Shown here: positions 41,601 to 54,500 of the stretch, piece by piece
How positions within the stretch are numbered: position 1 is the stretch's first letter
Layout: each line of letters begins with the position of its first letter
Made by a program: the position numbers and the translations under genes
Assembly (NCBI GenBank): GCA_002104985.1
Contig: MCGO01000232.1
Coordinates: 1 to 57,005, forward strand
Direction of reading: 5' to 3'
DNA: 57,005 nucleotides
Source of the DNA: Rhizoclosmatium globosum
Taxonomy: Eukaryota > Chytridiomycota > Chytridiomycetes > Chytridiales > Chytriomycetaceae
The notes under the pieces: generated by a model
The model's input: only the letters and a program-made list of their open reading frames with translations
What the model was told of the DNA's origin: nothing
Databases searched by the model: none

Positions 41601-44064
41601 AGTGTTGAAAACGCAGCTGCCGAAATCCAAAACCTTAAACGAATGCTCGCGGAATCGGAATCGGAAAAGCTTAAACTCCGCGAGGAAGTTTCTTTCTTGG
41701 AACACTTGCGTCAACAGGAAGCCGAAATCCAGCGGAGTGGGTTGTCACTCTCTGCTGCGAAAGAAAAAGTTGGAGAATTGGCTACGAAGGAAGAGGTGGA
41801 GAAAGTGAGAAAGGAGATTGAGGAGCAGGAAACATTGATTAAAGGGGTATGTTTGATTTTTGATATTCAAATTCATATTGACAAGAATTACTTTTAGTAC
41901 CAACACGAAAATGAGAAACTCACTGAACAACTCAAAGCTTTGAAGAAGCAGCATAAAGACCAGGAATCCCGGTCCTTCTTAAGGATTGAGACTTTGCAAC
42001 GCGAGATCCAGACCCTGAAGACTCAGCAACAACTTCCAGGAGGCTCGGCGACCGGCTCTGGCGGCTCTACAACATTTGACTCTGTAAAACTTGCAGCCAG
42101 AGTCGACGAATTGAGCGCACAGCTTGTCACACAAGACCGAGACTTTGTTGAGAAGGAGCAAGCTCTCAAAGGAGAAATCCAAAAACTGAAAGCACAGCTG
42201 GGTGATGCACTGAAAAGTCTCGAAAAGTACCAAGGTTGTTCGGTGGAGGAAGTCGAGGCGAAACAACAGAAATGGGCCGAAGAAAAGAATCGACTTGAGG
42301 CGTTTATTGTTGAGTTGGAGGGGCGTGTTGAGAAAGAGCTTGCGGTAAAAGAAATGCTTCTGGAACAGGAGAGGTTGAGAATGGAGGCGCGAGTTAGTGA
42401 GGTTGTTGGGATCGAGGAAAAGAAAGCTGCAAGTGGCTCGTTGACTAGTCTTGGGAAGACTGGAAAGAGCAGTACAAATTCAAGCAAAGGAAAATTAGTT
42501 GGCGATGCAAAGCGGATCAAAGAACTTGAAAAGTTGGTTGTGGAGTTACAGGAAAAGTTGACGCGGCGGTCTCAAAGTTTGACAGACTCCCTTCCAGAGC
42601 TATTGCTGGCAAATCGACCTTCGATAGAGGAAGCCACGTATATTAAGCATTTGAAAGATACGATTCGAAGACTGCAGAATGAGATGGAGGTGAAGGAGGC
42701 GTCATGGTTTTCTAAACTGGAGATTCTTCACAACGAGGTACGTTGGCATAAATCTGGCGTACCCCGTATTACTTTCACTCACTAATTTACAATTTTAGAC
42801 GACAGAATTGAAGGAGCGATATGAAGCCAAACTTACTGAACTCCAGATCCGAATGGAAGAAACGCAAGCTGCTTCAGCGCAAGCCATTGCGTCTGCAACA
42901 TCTGTCCAATCCTTAGCTTCGACAAATCACATCACAGATTTGGAGCAGCAACTGGAATCACTACTAGCTCGATACCATGATAAACTGACGGAGGCGACTG
43001 ATATAGAAATCTCGGATCACTTGCACAACGCCGAATCCAAGATTGCCCAGGCTTATAAATCGCGAGAAGCTAAATTGCGCACCCGAGTCGTAGAATTGGA
43101 GAATTTGGTTGATTCACAAGCGGAAATGATGGAGAGTATGAGGATGGACAGAGCTGCTGCAGAAAAAGATGCACAGCTTCGTGCTCAGATGAAAGATGCC
43201 TTGGTTCAGAGCTACGAAACTAAGATTGCTTCATTAAGGAAAGAATTCCATGATCGTGTCTTTGGTGCCGAAGAGCAGAAACTTTTGGCGGAGATTCATC
43301 GTCTCCGAATGGAGTTGGAGAGTTTGCGCGGGGAGCATTCGGATATTAAGAATAGGTTTGTTTGTGTTGCTGTTTTTATATGCCTTTTGTCTCACTATTT
43401 CAACTTAAGGCTAGAAATCAGTGAAGCCACGCGAAAATCAGTTCATGAGAATACCATTTCAATTCTGAAGCAAGCACAGGAAGAATCTGCCAAAATCGCT
43501 CTCGCTCATCATGAACGTGCATTGACGATGCTCCGTGATGAAACGAAAACTCAAACAGCTGCATTGTTGGATTCAGAAGTCCGTCGCCTCCAGAAAGCGT
43601 TGGCTGAAGCAGAAACAGATGTAACTCGTTGGCAAAATAAGTGTGCGAATCTGGAATCTGAAAAGCAGTCTTGGAAGGACGGACTCAGGAACGAGACGCT
43701 GCTTGCAGAGGCACAGGAGAAGTTGGATATTTTGGAACAGAGTGTCAAGGAGTTGCAGATTCTGAATAGCGATCTTCAGATGCAGCTGCAAAATTCAAGA
43801 GGCCAATGGCCGCCTGATCAAAAAAGATTCCATGAATTGGAGTCATTGTTGTTGGAAATGGAAACCAAGTTCCGGAAACGTGAAATGGAGTTGCAGGAAC
43901 TCATCAATCTAACTAAACGCGACGCAGAGAGTCAAGTAGCTAAAGTCAAGGCGAAATACGTTCCTTTATTGGAAAAACGCGACCGTGAGTTACTTTATTT
44001 CAGGGATGAGGTGTTCCGTTTGGTCGAAGAGTTGGAGATCATTGAGAAAAGAAAGCAATTGTAA
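38644..44064 (+). CDS. CEP162: CEP162-like centrosomal/basal-body coiled-coil protein
   Basis: Six exons, 38644-38726, 38796-39751, 39799-41846, 41898-42737, 42799-43355 and 43410-44064, all in phase, give 1,712 residues. The N-terminal ~900 residues are disordered, Ser/Thr/Pro-rich and acidic (DDESS, DEYSFEFDLSDDD). They include a 24-residue tandem repeat (listed separately) and basic Ser/Pro stretches able to bind microtubules. The C-terminal ~700 residues are long coiled coil. RIKELEKLVVELQEKL...SLPELLLANRPS and the end (FHELESLLLEMETKFRKREMELQ...YFRDEVFRLVEELE) recall CEP162/QN1, a centriole distal-end protein needed for the ciliary transition zone. Such a gene fits a flagellated fungus. 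The assignment is from memory of the family and is moderate. The last intron (54 bp) has no stop and is a multiple of three. Confidence 0.68.
41244..41585 (+). repeat. 24-residue coding tandem repeat in the CEP162-like gene
   Basis: Four units of 72 bp follow a shorter degenerate one. The unit reads (D/E/T)LLAQIDxxLPSAVTSxPPxIP in protein. It lies between the disordered region and the coiled coil. Divergence between units shows it is not a fresh expansion. Confidence 0.85.
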
Positions 44065-44129
44065 TATAAAGCAAGAATGATGTTCATAATTATTATTGGA
44101 TGCGTACATAGTTCACTGTCATCATAGAA

Positions 44130-45032
44130 TCATAGTCCCAACCATCCCAACACTCCCTTCTTTTTTGGAGCTGGACAACCAGCATCAATATGCTGGTTCA
44201 CAACATTGTTGACTTGAGAAGGATTCATTCCAGATTTAACACCATCTACTTCTTTTCTGCAGACAGGGCATACAACAGCAACTGAGTCTTTGTTGACGCT
44301 ACTGCTACTTCCATTGGCACTATTTCCGATTCGAGGAGAAGGATTGTTTGAATTTGCACGTGATTGAGCCGCAGCAGCCGCCTTTGATTTCGCAGCCACA
44401 GTTGCAGGTGATAAGTTTGGGGAATTCTTCGCTGAACCATTTCCAGCTGGGCAGTTGTGGTCTTCATAGAATCGATGGCGAGCACAGAATTGACCTTGGC
44501 ATTGTTTGCACTGTGTCATGTGTGGCTCTTTGCAGCGGACGCCTGGTTTAGTGAATCTGATAACGCGTCAGTAAATAACAGTTGAACTCTTTGACTAGTA
44601 TTTATAACAGGCAAGATACCCAGCACACTGCTTCTCCCTCTTTCGCTGCTGGCTTTCAAGGGCAGCCACGTCGATGCAGCCACTGTCGATATGGGCTGAT
44701 ATGATGTTGTTTATCTCAGTCATGGACTGCATTGTGGTTGAGGTTCCGCCAATTGGTTTCATGCACACGGGACATTCAACGACGGTGTTGTTTTGGATGC
44801 CTTGACAGTTTTTGTGGAACGAGAACTTTGTGTGGGTGTCGCAGTAGGTTCCTGAGTGGGACGTGAGTTGGGGCGTAGGGGGTGTTAAGTTACTCTAGGC
44901 ACACGGACCCTGACACAGATGGCATTTGAAGGGCAGGAAATCAAGGCGGTTGCATCCATCGGCTTCGCAGTGGCGGCCCATGTGGAGACCGCCTGACCCG
45001 GCCCCAGTTGTAGTGCCAGTGAGTGTATTCAT
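44130..45032 (-). CDS. AN1-type zinc finger protein (ZFAND2/Cuz1-like)
   Basis: Three exons, 45032-44909, 44851-44620 and 44556-44130, give 260 residues. There are two AN1 fingers: residues ~21-56 (HCEADGCNRLDFLPFKCHLC...YCDTH...H.NC) and ~118-158 (CAGFTKPGVRCKEPHMTQC.QC...FCARHRFYEDHNC, cited in part). Each is followed by a CPVC...HID(S/A)GC metal-binding module (CPVCMKPIGG...HIDSGC and CPVCRKEVDG...HIDAGC). This paired layout is that of ZFAND2-type proteins, which associate with the proteasome and p97 during protein stress, especially arsenite. The C-terminus ends GVLGWLGL. It lies head to head with the bZIP gene, 39 bp between starts. Confidence 0.85.
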
Positions 45033-45071
45033 TTTAAATCTCTTCTTGAAACTGCTCTTTCAACAGCATCA
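45033..45071. promoter_or_regulatory. Minimal divergent promoter between AN1 and bZIP genes
   Basis: A 39-bp interval (TTTAAATCTCTTCTTGAAAC and flank) lies between two start codons. The pairing of a stress-type AN1 gene with a bZIP regulator suggests, but does not prove, joint expression. Confidence 0.45.
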
Positions 45072-46366
45072 ATGGAGTCGTCAGCTTCGCCCTCAGCATC
45101 CGACTCCCTCACTCGCACTCCCTACAATCCACACAGCGGTCGAGGGCGGAAGCGGAGCAACCAAGAACCAGTCTCAAAGCGCGCGATGCAGTTGCGGGAT
45201 TCCCAACGTCTTCACAGAGAACGAAAGGCAAAGTACTTGTCTGATCTGGAGGAAGGCGTAAAGAAACTCACGGAGGAGAATACCAAACTTAAGCTTAAAG
45301 TGGCAGAGCTTGAATTGAAGGGTTCCCTTCAACCTTTGACTGGACACCAACAACTGCCTCCCGTTGCTGCCTGTTCTAATTGCTCAATGGAAAGGCTCAA
45401 GAACTCCATCTCGGCAAATCAAATTGCCTCATTGGAGGCACAAATCTTGCAGCTTCGTTCAACTTCCGCTTCAACCTTCTCCCACCCCTCCCTGCATCAG
45501 CCTTCAAACACAACAGATATTACTCGCATTGAGGCTTTTACACCAGCAGACAAAGCAAATGAGTTCAATAATCGAATCGCTCAAGTTGAAGCTGAACTTG
45601 TGTCCCTTCCTTCCCTCAAAAACAAATATCTCGTCAGTGTCTTGAAAGATTTAGTAATAGTAAGTAGTTAAATCTATGGCTCGACTATTAACCTTTGTAA
45701 TAGAAGAATGAAACCGAAACTGACAAAGTCAAGGCCCTTCACCAAGGCAAAGAAATTGCCCGCGTTTACAACAGACTCTATAGTGACTGCTCTCTTATGG
45801 ATCGAGTTAGAGTTGTGGAGATTTTGGCTGAATTCCAAGACTGTATGAAAAGCACTCACTTGGTTTGTTCCAAGAAATATTAGTTGTCTCTAATTTGACC
45901 TAAATCCCAGCAATTCGTGCTAAATTTGTGTCAAGCAAACTTTTCTTACATTCACTTACCTCCGCGGACGATTGATTTCGCTATTCTTCCTTCGGAACTG
46001 TTTCGACGCGTTTCAGTCCTAACCTCTGGCCTCAAGGCTATTCCATCGTTAAGGAATCATTATCACATGATTGATAAAGTTGGAGAACTATGGGCTATCG
46101 CTATCTACGATATGGATCCGGAATACTTTGTACGGTGTTATCAATACTATGTCAAGTTCGAAGAACTCTGTGGTAACAATCTGGACGATAAAACAAATCT
46201 GAAACTTTCCATCGATATTGCTTGGACTTCGTGCTCAAATGAAATGGTGAGTGTTCGTGTGTTCCATCTGATTTTAAGTAAAAATTAACAGGATGAGCTG
46301 TATGCGCGAGCGTGTGGAATGGATAAAGATTGGTTACAAATTGATGGACAAATGCGATTAGAGTAA
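45072..46366 (+). CDS. bZIP transcription factor
   Basis: Four exons, 45072-45632, 45704-45862, 45911-46246 and 46292-46366, give 376 residues. The basic region (KRAMQLRDSQRLHRERKAKYL, residues ~36-56) runs into a leucine zipper (LSDLEEGVKKLTEENTKLKLKVAEL). The basic region resembles fungal AP-1/PAP factors (R..QR..RERK) with Asp in place of the usual residue after QLR. A second helical, heptad-like segment lies at residues ~120-190. The C-terminal ~170 residues (ARVYNRLYSD...ILPSELFRRVSVL...DWLQIDGQ) form an unrecognised globular domain, perhaps regulatory. It is convergent with the following F-box gene with 25 bp between stops. Confidence 0.85.
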
Positions 46367-46391
46367 TACTTTAGCTGTTATGCTTTATTCA

Positions 46392-48431
46392 TTAAAAGGA
46401 TGTCTTTTCATTCAAGTGGGCAAATCCAGAAAGATCTAATCTTCCTAGTGAATCAATCCTACACTTTGATCCATTTTCTGTCCAGAAGCTGTGACCCTCC
46501 CAAATATCGTTTTCCATTGTATCTATAAACCCTTCAGCAAAGAGAACTCTCAAAGCCGAAAGCTGCTTCACAAGATTAGACGCACTTGTCCTGTCAATCC
46601 ATTTCTGTTTCCCAACATCCAAAACTTCAAGCATTTTCGTACAGTTGGAGGTGATTGATTCCAAAACTGGTAATCCGACCTCGATTCCTGAGATGGAGAG
46701 CTTCCTCAGATTGCCACCCTTTGTTCTCAAAAGATTGAGAATCGAAGATTCTGTGATACCCGAAATAGATCCAAGATTGAGTGCTGTTAAAGACGGGCTA
46801 TTGATTTCACAAATTTCTTGAACCAAGTCATTGGTAAGACTACTACACCCATAAAGCGATAACGATACGATATCCAAGTCTAGCAGTAGGGATACTCCGG
46901 CATTTGAAAGAAGGCTCAAGTGATCAAGTGAAACAACACGTAAATTCTTCAATTTACTTATCGCGGCCATTCCCAAATCTGAGACTTTACTGCAACTATT
47001 AAGGCACAAAGTTTCGAGTTTCGGGCATTGCTGGGAGAAGTGGCGTACAACTAAGTCGTCCACTGAAGTTTCACTTAGTCTCAATTTCTTCAGGTTCGGA
47101 ACAAGAGACGTTATTTGTAAAAGTTGGTCCACAGGTAAACTGACTCTAACGATCTGCAACTCTGTAAGATGGAGTTGCTTTTGTTGGAGTTGAACTGGCT
47201 TCACACTGGTGGCAAACAGATTCGCGTGTTGAAACACCATCTTTTCCACAGTCTGAGACATTTGCTCCCAAAACTCGCAGAATCCATGTAACGTGAGACC
47301 TGGAGCAAAATCTATCGAGATTGTCTTCAATCTATCAGCGTGTTTTGCAATATTGACTAAAGTATAATCGGAAAAAGCTTGCGAGAATGATATGGAAAGA
47401 GACTCTAAACGCCTGAATGTCTTGACTGCCTCTGAAAACTGCAAGAACCAGTCAACACTCATGAAAAACACCCCAAACTAACCTTTCTATCCAATTGATC
47501 ATTATCCAAATTTACAACTTTGAGTCGCAATAATGTTTCAAACGAGATCTCACTCAAAACGGAGTCAATATACGTTGGGGATAAGCAGTCAAACACAAGC
47601 GATTCCAGTTGTAGCTGTTGCATAGATTTTTGAAAGAAACTGATACTTGGCATAAAAGAAAAGAATCCAATACGAGGAAACTCTTTGATGTTTGGAGCGT
47701 GGTCGATGAGCATCTCTCTAGAAAAAAACAAACGACGCAGGTAAGATCGCAGGTGAAATAAAATAAGTGAATACCCAAATTGGACTGCGAGCTTGAACCA
47801 GTACTTAAAGTTCACAGCTCGAATGTATTCTATTTATAATAAAGTTATACTAAATTCAACTACAATGAAGCCTACCTCCTGGATTTTGTGTGAAAACAGA
47901 TGAGGACGATTTACATGAAAGCCGAGCAGCTTCGCGACCAAGTATCATCCCTTTCAGCATTTGATCAAACGAGGTTTGTGATTTAGGGTCAGGTATTCTC
48001 CAGAGAATTCTGTTCCCGACGTTGTACCATTTCTGGATTCGGTGTTTAGGTAAATATGGGATTCAAGAAGTGCATACTTGTGAAACTAAGCAAGCTTGGT
48101 ATAGATCTGAAGACTTTGTGGCTTCGAAGATGATTGATAACAGTTCTGGTGGAAGTCGAAACTTGATCTCGTGTCCATTTGCCACACGAACATCACTTCT
48201 TTTCGAATTCCTTTCTTCGAATTTTTGGATACATTTCATCATAGAAGCTTTTTCGGTTAGGATGTGCAGTCCGAACTGGTTCAAGTGTAGAGCATCACGA
48301 ACTCGTTGGCCGCGATTTACAGTAGGACCTGGAATGACAGAGTTCCCACTTGCTTCATTGTTCACAGCTTCTAAGGCAGACAAGGAAACGCGTAGGATGT
48401 TGGATATACTGCTGTCGAAGGTATCTTCCAT
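46392..48431 (-). CDS. F-box/LRR protein (FBXL/AMN1 type)
   Basis: Five exons, 48431-48078, 48032-47876, 47829-47775, 47717-47483 and 47438-46392, all in phase, give 615 residues. The F-box lies at residues ~92-135 (FRLPPELLSIIFEATKSSDLYQACLVSQKWYNVGNRILW, crossing exon 1/2). About ten leucine-rich repeats of the cysteine-containing FBXL type follow (CPKLETLCLNSCSKVSDLGM, LSLYGCSSLTNDLV, SLTALNLGSISGITESSI). It would be an SCF substrate receptor. It lies 76 bp downstream of the UBR1 gene on the same strand. Confidence 0.82.
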
Positions 48432-48507
48432 GATTGATCGTCAGGATTTGCAACTCAACAAAACTGAATCATATTTATTCAAAATACTGCCTCCCTAATA
48501 TTTTCAA

Positions 48508-51500
48508 TCAATATTGCGTCCAACCTCCATATGATGGAACAGATTCCACAGCTCTCGCAATGTAACTGGGCAAACCGTGGGTCAACCACAGTTTCTTGAT
48601 ATCATCATATCTGCGCAGGTGCAGGAATTGCCGACTTCCCTTTCTGTAACATGGACTTAAATACAAACCTAGCCAAATAAATAGTAACTAACCTTCGGTT
48701 CACATCAACTTCGCCATGAATATCTAAATATGGTGGATCCATATGGCATCCCTTCTCATTGTGTAACAATAGGATCTTGAATCTTTTGATCAAGAAGAAT
48801 ACACCGACATCGCCAGAACATCTTTTTGTAGATTTTGTGTAAGCAATGTAAAACAACAACAAACCGAACTCAACTGTTTCATATGATTATTACACTCTCC
48901 TTTCTTGTCTTTGTGACAGCAGAAACTCAAAGCACACACCAAGGTTCCACAAATCAAGCAGAGAGCCGGATCCGAGATTTGCTTCTGACAGTTATTGCAA
49001 GTTCTGCGGAAACAGTCTGCAAAGAGGACTTCAAGGCCAGTAGGCAGCCCAATTAATCCCATAACAGCTGGAGACTCTAGAGTGATGGAACGCTCGAGAC
49101 GGTAGGTATCAAAGTCTTCAACTCCTGATTTAACTTTTTCCAGTTGGTCTTGGTATGTGAGGCGCCGCTCGAGTTCTCTGTTGTTTGTCGCAGTGACCCA
49201 GTTACCAAATAGTCTGGACAAGAACGGATCAGAAACAGATGCCGTTGAGCACAGAGTTGACAATGCAGGAAGCTGCAAGTATGAACGAAGTTGCTCATAC
49301 TCGTCTCGAACAAGCAAACCAGAGGGTACTCGGTGATTAAATCCGACAGTACCAGTTGGTGGAACTAAGTAAAATCTGGTATACAGATAGATTGAACTAG
49401 ATCGGAGGAAGGGCAAAGTCATTGACCTCAGGAGTGACATCATAACCGAAGGAGAGACAGCCTCTAATACGCTCTTTGCAGAAGCTTCAGTCAAACCCAT
49501 GTGAGACATGATAAACATCATAAAGACGGTCATTTGCGCGGCAGAAGCTTGATCCTCTTCCGTCAATTCAAACTCAACATCCATCATCTCCGTGTCTTGA
49601 TTGGCAACTCCTTTGCCCTTGACATCACCATCCTGCTTCTTTTGGAAGGCAGAAGCTTTAGCAGCCTTCAGTATTGCTTCGTTGTTGAACCACGAATCTC
49701 CATGAATAGTGACACTCTTAACAACAGCAACAATTGTACGAATGACTTCACTGCTCCATGTCAATCCAATCCACTTGAAGATATCATCAGGCTCTTGGCA
49801 TACTTTCGGATCTTCATTCGCGAACGTGATTCCAACAAGCGTCGAGAAACCAGTGAACTCCAACTGAGGGGTGAAAGAGTTGCTGACAGGGTACAAAGAA
49901 TTATCCATTCCCGCAAAGAAGATTTGCAGGTCTGTGTTAGCATCAGGATAGGCACCCTTGTCAAAGTCCTCAGCAGAGCTTTGGACTTCATTCAATTGCA
50001 AGATCGCTTCTGATAAAACTCGCAAGAATGTGAGAGTACTGTTGTTGAGTTGTTCGAGAACATGAACAGATGCAAGTGACGGATTAGAGTCCAGATCGTC
50101 TCTGTTTTTGGCTGGAAGACCACGGACAGATCGTTCAAGTGAAGAAATAGTGTACTCCAATGAGTTCAGTAATCCATTTGTGAGACAATCATCTGTGAGG
50201 CGAATCAAAGGAGTCATCAAACGATCGATCAAGTCTTGCAACTCAGTTTGCTCATTTCTTGGCTCTTCTGAGTTGGTCGACACGCTCGCATCAGAAGCAC
50301 GTCGCACATTTCCACCGCCACCACCAAACTGACCAATCATATTCAGGAATTGATCAAAAGCTGGGATTTGTGCCGCAAGCGCAGTTGGCGGAACAGGTCT
50401 TGCCGGAGTAGAAGTATTCGCATTTGACCGTCTTCGGCCAGAAGCAGCTGCAGAGGAAGACGAAGCTTGTTGCAGTGCGGCAAATGATTCAGCTTCATCA
50501 GTCTGCATCTTTGATCGCTTCTCAAGTGATTCAGCCAAACGTGGTTTCAGTTGGTCAAACCACTCTTGCAAACCAATCAGCGAGTTTTTCTCGCCGCCTT
50601 TTTCCAATGGCACCATTCCTACAGAAGGATCTGTTTCACTGCTCGTGGACCCCGACCAATTCACCGTCTCTGTTTTTGGAACATTTCGAATTGGCAGCAT
50701 AATGTTTCCAAGCGATTTACAGAGTGGACAGAGGAACTCTCCTCGATCGATTGATTCTGCATACAAACGATTCTCCATATTTTGGCGTGCCTCAATTGAG
50801 TTGAAGTATTGCTCGAAACATGACGAATGCATCAAGTGGCCACAAGAGGACGTGTATAACTCAGTATCCCTAGGTTCTCCAGTGGGATATAACTCAATCG
50901 AACGAGGGAACTTTTGGTATAGACCGTTGTTTGAGTCAGGAACATACGCAGCAGTAGATTGGACCTCGTTTGCATCCGTTAACGAAGGCGTGTTGATAGC
51001 TGAGTAAAAGAATGTTTAGATATTTCGATGACACAGACAAGTTTACTCACCAGCCAAGACTGAACCTGGGTTTCTGAAATCTACAAATCGAGACCTTTCA
51101 ATATAACAAGGCTGTGAGAAACACAGCATTCCGTAGAGTCGGTTATCTCTTGAAAAGTCTTCTTGACACATAATACAACTTCCAGCTGGGAAGTTCCAAG
51201 AACGTGTCTCGTTCAAGAATAAGGATTCTTCAACGGGTTGCTCCGCATCCATTTCTTCATCATCCTCATCTATATCACTTTCGCCTTCCACGTTGGTGTT
51301 CAAGAAAGATTGCTGCTGTTGGGCAAACTTGGCCATAATCGCGGCCTGTCGCTTCTTTGACTCTTCTTTTCTTTTCTCCTTCTCAGAGAGACCAGCGTCA
51401 GAGGAGTCAACGGGTGCGGCTGCAAGACGTTCGGCGATATGGTTCGCTTGCCATGCATGAACTTGATCCAAAGACTTGGAGGCTCCAAAAGAATTCAACC

Positions 51501-54500
51501 TCAGGATAAACAAACTCAGTCTTTCCACATGGTCCTTGAACGCATCTTCAGAAGCACGATCCAAAATCTCCAACACTTTTCCAACCAAGGAAATGGGAGT
51601 TGGACCCAAACACTCAAACTGGTACAAAACTCCTGCTTGATCAACAAAACGTTCGTTTAAGCGACTGGCGATTGTTTTACCCCACTCAATCTCCAAAGCA
51701 ACAAGCAGAAGATGGACAATAGATGCCATGGCATGATCACTCTTACAAGCTTGTGAATCCTTTCGCGTTAGGTTGTTGAGTGCCATAAGGAGGAGGACAG
51801 AGAATGACCTCCCACCAACAAATAAGTCAATCGTACTGAATCCACTTTCTTCCAAAACGGGGCTGATTCTTGGCAAAAAGAGCCCATACTGCTGTGCGAG
51901 GCGGTTCACGTCCACCCAGCTAGAGCTGCTCAAGTCCGCCAATTGATTATTCAACGACCCAGTCTTTGCAGCTTCCAACAGCTTGGACGTTGGAGACACA
52001 TTGTACTTTTTGATGATTCTTTTGCACAGAATAGCATCTACTTCTTCTCTTTGAGCACGTGTGTAATGGTGGAACCAAAGATCCACTTGGTCGTAAAACT
52101 CGTCTTTCAGTTCATACATTCCCTTGTCGTTGCTCAAGGATGGAGGCTTGAATACAGCGATTTCCGACAAAATTGTCTCCACGCCTTTGCATGGCTGGAA
52201 AAAGTACTCGTCATCTGGATTCATAGGAGGCACAGGCGCTTTGGGAGATCCTGCTGCACTTGTCGTGGTTGTGGGGAGACCCTGCAGAAGTCTTGTGATT
52301 TCATACGGAATCGCCTCACTGATTTTACTATATGGCAACCCGTTTGGACTCGTTGCCAAGACGTGAATCATTTCTCGCCTGGCCAGTTCTTCTGCCCCAA
52401 CAACTCCGATCCTTGACCTCTCCGTCAACACATTCACAAGAAGATTCAACAAATCTTCAGCTAGACCAATGGAAGGCGCCAAATCGTTGAAAAACTTTTT
52501 AGAGCTTTCAGTGACCAATCCTTCAAACCACATTCGAATATCATATCGGTCCACCAGAGTTGCAATGAATCGGTCCGGTCCAGCCAGAACTGCAAAAGAT
52601 TGAAGGAGGAAAACATCAAGGTCGTACATCTCACGGAGGAGAATATAACGGAAGTAAAGGAGTTGACTTCTCATGCTCATTCCATTACGGACCCAAAGGC
52701 CTGTTCGAATTTGAGACAGGAAGACTTCAGTGCGAAGAGGATGGTCCATAAGTCTTGCAATGTGGTCATCCTGCGAGATTTGCTGGAGCAACAGAGGAAC
52801 TGGAGCTGGCTGTGGAAGTGTGACAGTGTCCGCAGAGTCATCCAACGGATTCCAGTCGTCCAAATCCTTGACAAAAGACAAATCCGACAAATCTTTCAGC
52901 TTTGGTTCGACAACGTCATCAATAGTCATGATTTCCTTCAGCGAAATGGCAACACCACCTGGTCCCAATTCAACACCATACATTGGCACACACGCCAGCA
53001 ACTTGGCCAAGACCCAATGTAACGGGTGGTGCAGCGACAAAGAACGCCCCAAACTCTTGAAATCCAATACACGTTGAGGAGGTGTCATTGTGCAATACGA
53101 AACTGGAATAAACCCATCAAGCGATCGCACAGGTGGAATAAACTGAGTCCCCGACCTTTGTGCAGCCAACTGTCTCTCCGCAACAGCTTCATCCCACTCC
53201 TTAAACTCCAAAAGCTGCTCCTGCGCGGCCCAATCATCCAAGACTTTCAGTGTAAGTTTAATAGCTTTGATTAACACGGCCAAGTCTTCTTTCAGGCGGC
53301 TTTTACACGTTGGTGCAAATGCATCGCCAATGCATTCAAGGACACGGGAAACATGGGAGCCGAGGTAGAAAGAGTTAGCCCAAGCTTGAGATTCGTATTC
53401 AACGTGGGTTCGGATGTGACGCTTTTGGGGATACATTCCTTGCATAACTCGAAGGAGATCTAGGAAGCCAGCGAATTCAGAGAGGTTCCCGTTTCGGAAA
53501 AGGTTGAGTCGGACAGGGGCTGCGGATAGGAGGAACTTGATGTCATTGAAAATGTGCGCGTATTTTTGTTTCTGGTAAACTCGGTCTCCCTCGAACGTAA
53601 GTTTTGTGTATGATGGTCTGATGAGTCGATTGGCTCTGCGAATCGCAGTCAACAGTGAAGTGTGAGGGAAGACGGTTTCGTAGTGATCTGAGAGGAAGTA
53701 GGACTTCAATGTTGCGAATAGCCCATGCAAAATAGAGGTGTTCTTCAATAGATATTCCGCAATTGTAGGGACAGTGAAGAGCTGAACCGTGAAGTTCATC
53801 ATGGAAAGTTCATACTCTCGATCTTGGATCAAATATGAGTCCGCAAGAATTGGGTATGTGTAAGTTAACCGCAGGGCTGGTGTACAGAAACCAGTTAGAA
53901 GTTTGTTTTGTTAGTGAGAAACTTGTCAACTCACCCATCGCCTTCTTGAACTCTTCACCCGAAATGACCAATGACTCGATATACAGTCCTTTCATTGCTG
54001 CTCTTAGAGACTTCCACAATCTCGAATCAAATCCGATCAAATAATCAAGACGCCAACGAGTCTTTTCATTGGATGATCCAAGGCTGACACGAAAGAGTCA
54101 AAACTAATAAGTATATTTTCAAAAAAAACTCACCTAAAAGGCGACGGATCACGCATAGCAACGTCGTCATCTCCTTCACCAGCCTCATTCATCTCAGTGT
54201 CACCGGAAACTCGACCAGGTGGAACAACAATACCCCCATTTGCAGTCGCCAAATATTCAGCAATGAGGGAATCCTTCACTTTCTTTCTTGATGAACAGAG
54301 CTCTTCGCAGATTACAGTACGGACAGCCAGAACAATCGACGCATGCATTAACCCATCTTTAGACCCCCGCATTGGCCCACGAACGCGGGAAGACAAATCC
54401 CGGATCCAAGAAACGAGGAATGCAGCAAGGTTTTCGCGGAATGTGTCTCTCACTGTTCGAATGGAAACTGTGAGACCTGTCGCTTGGTTTTCATTGATTG

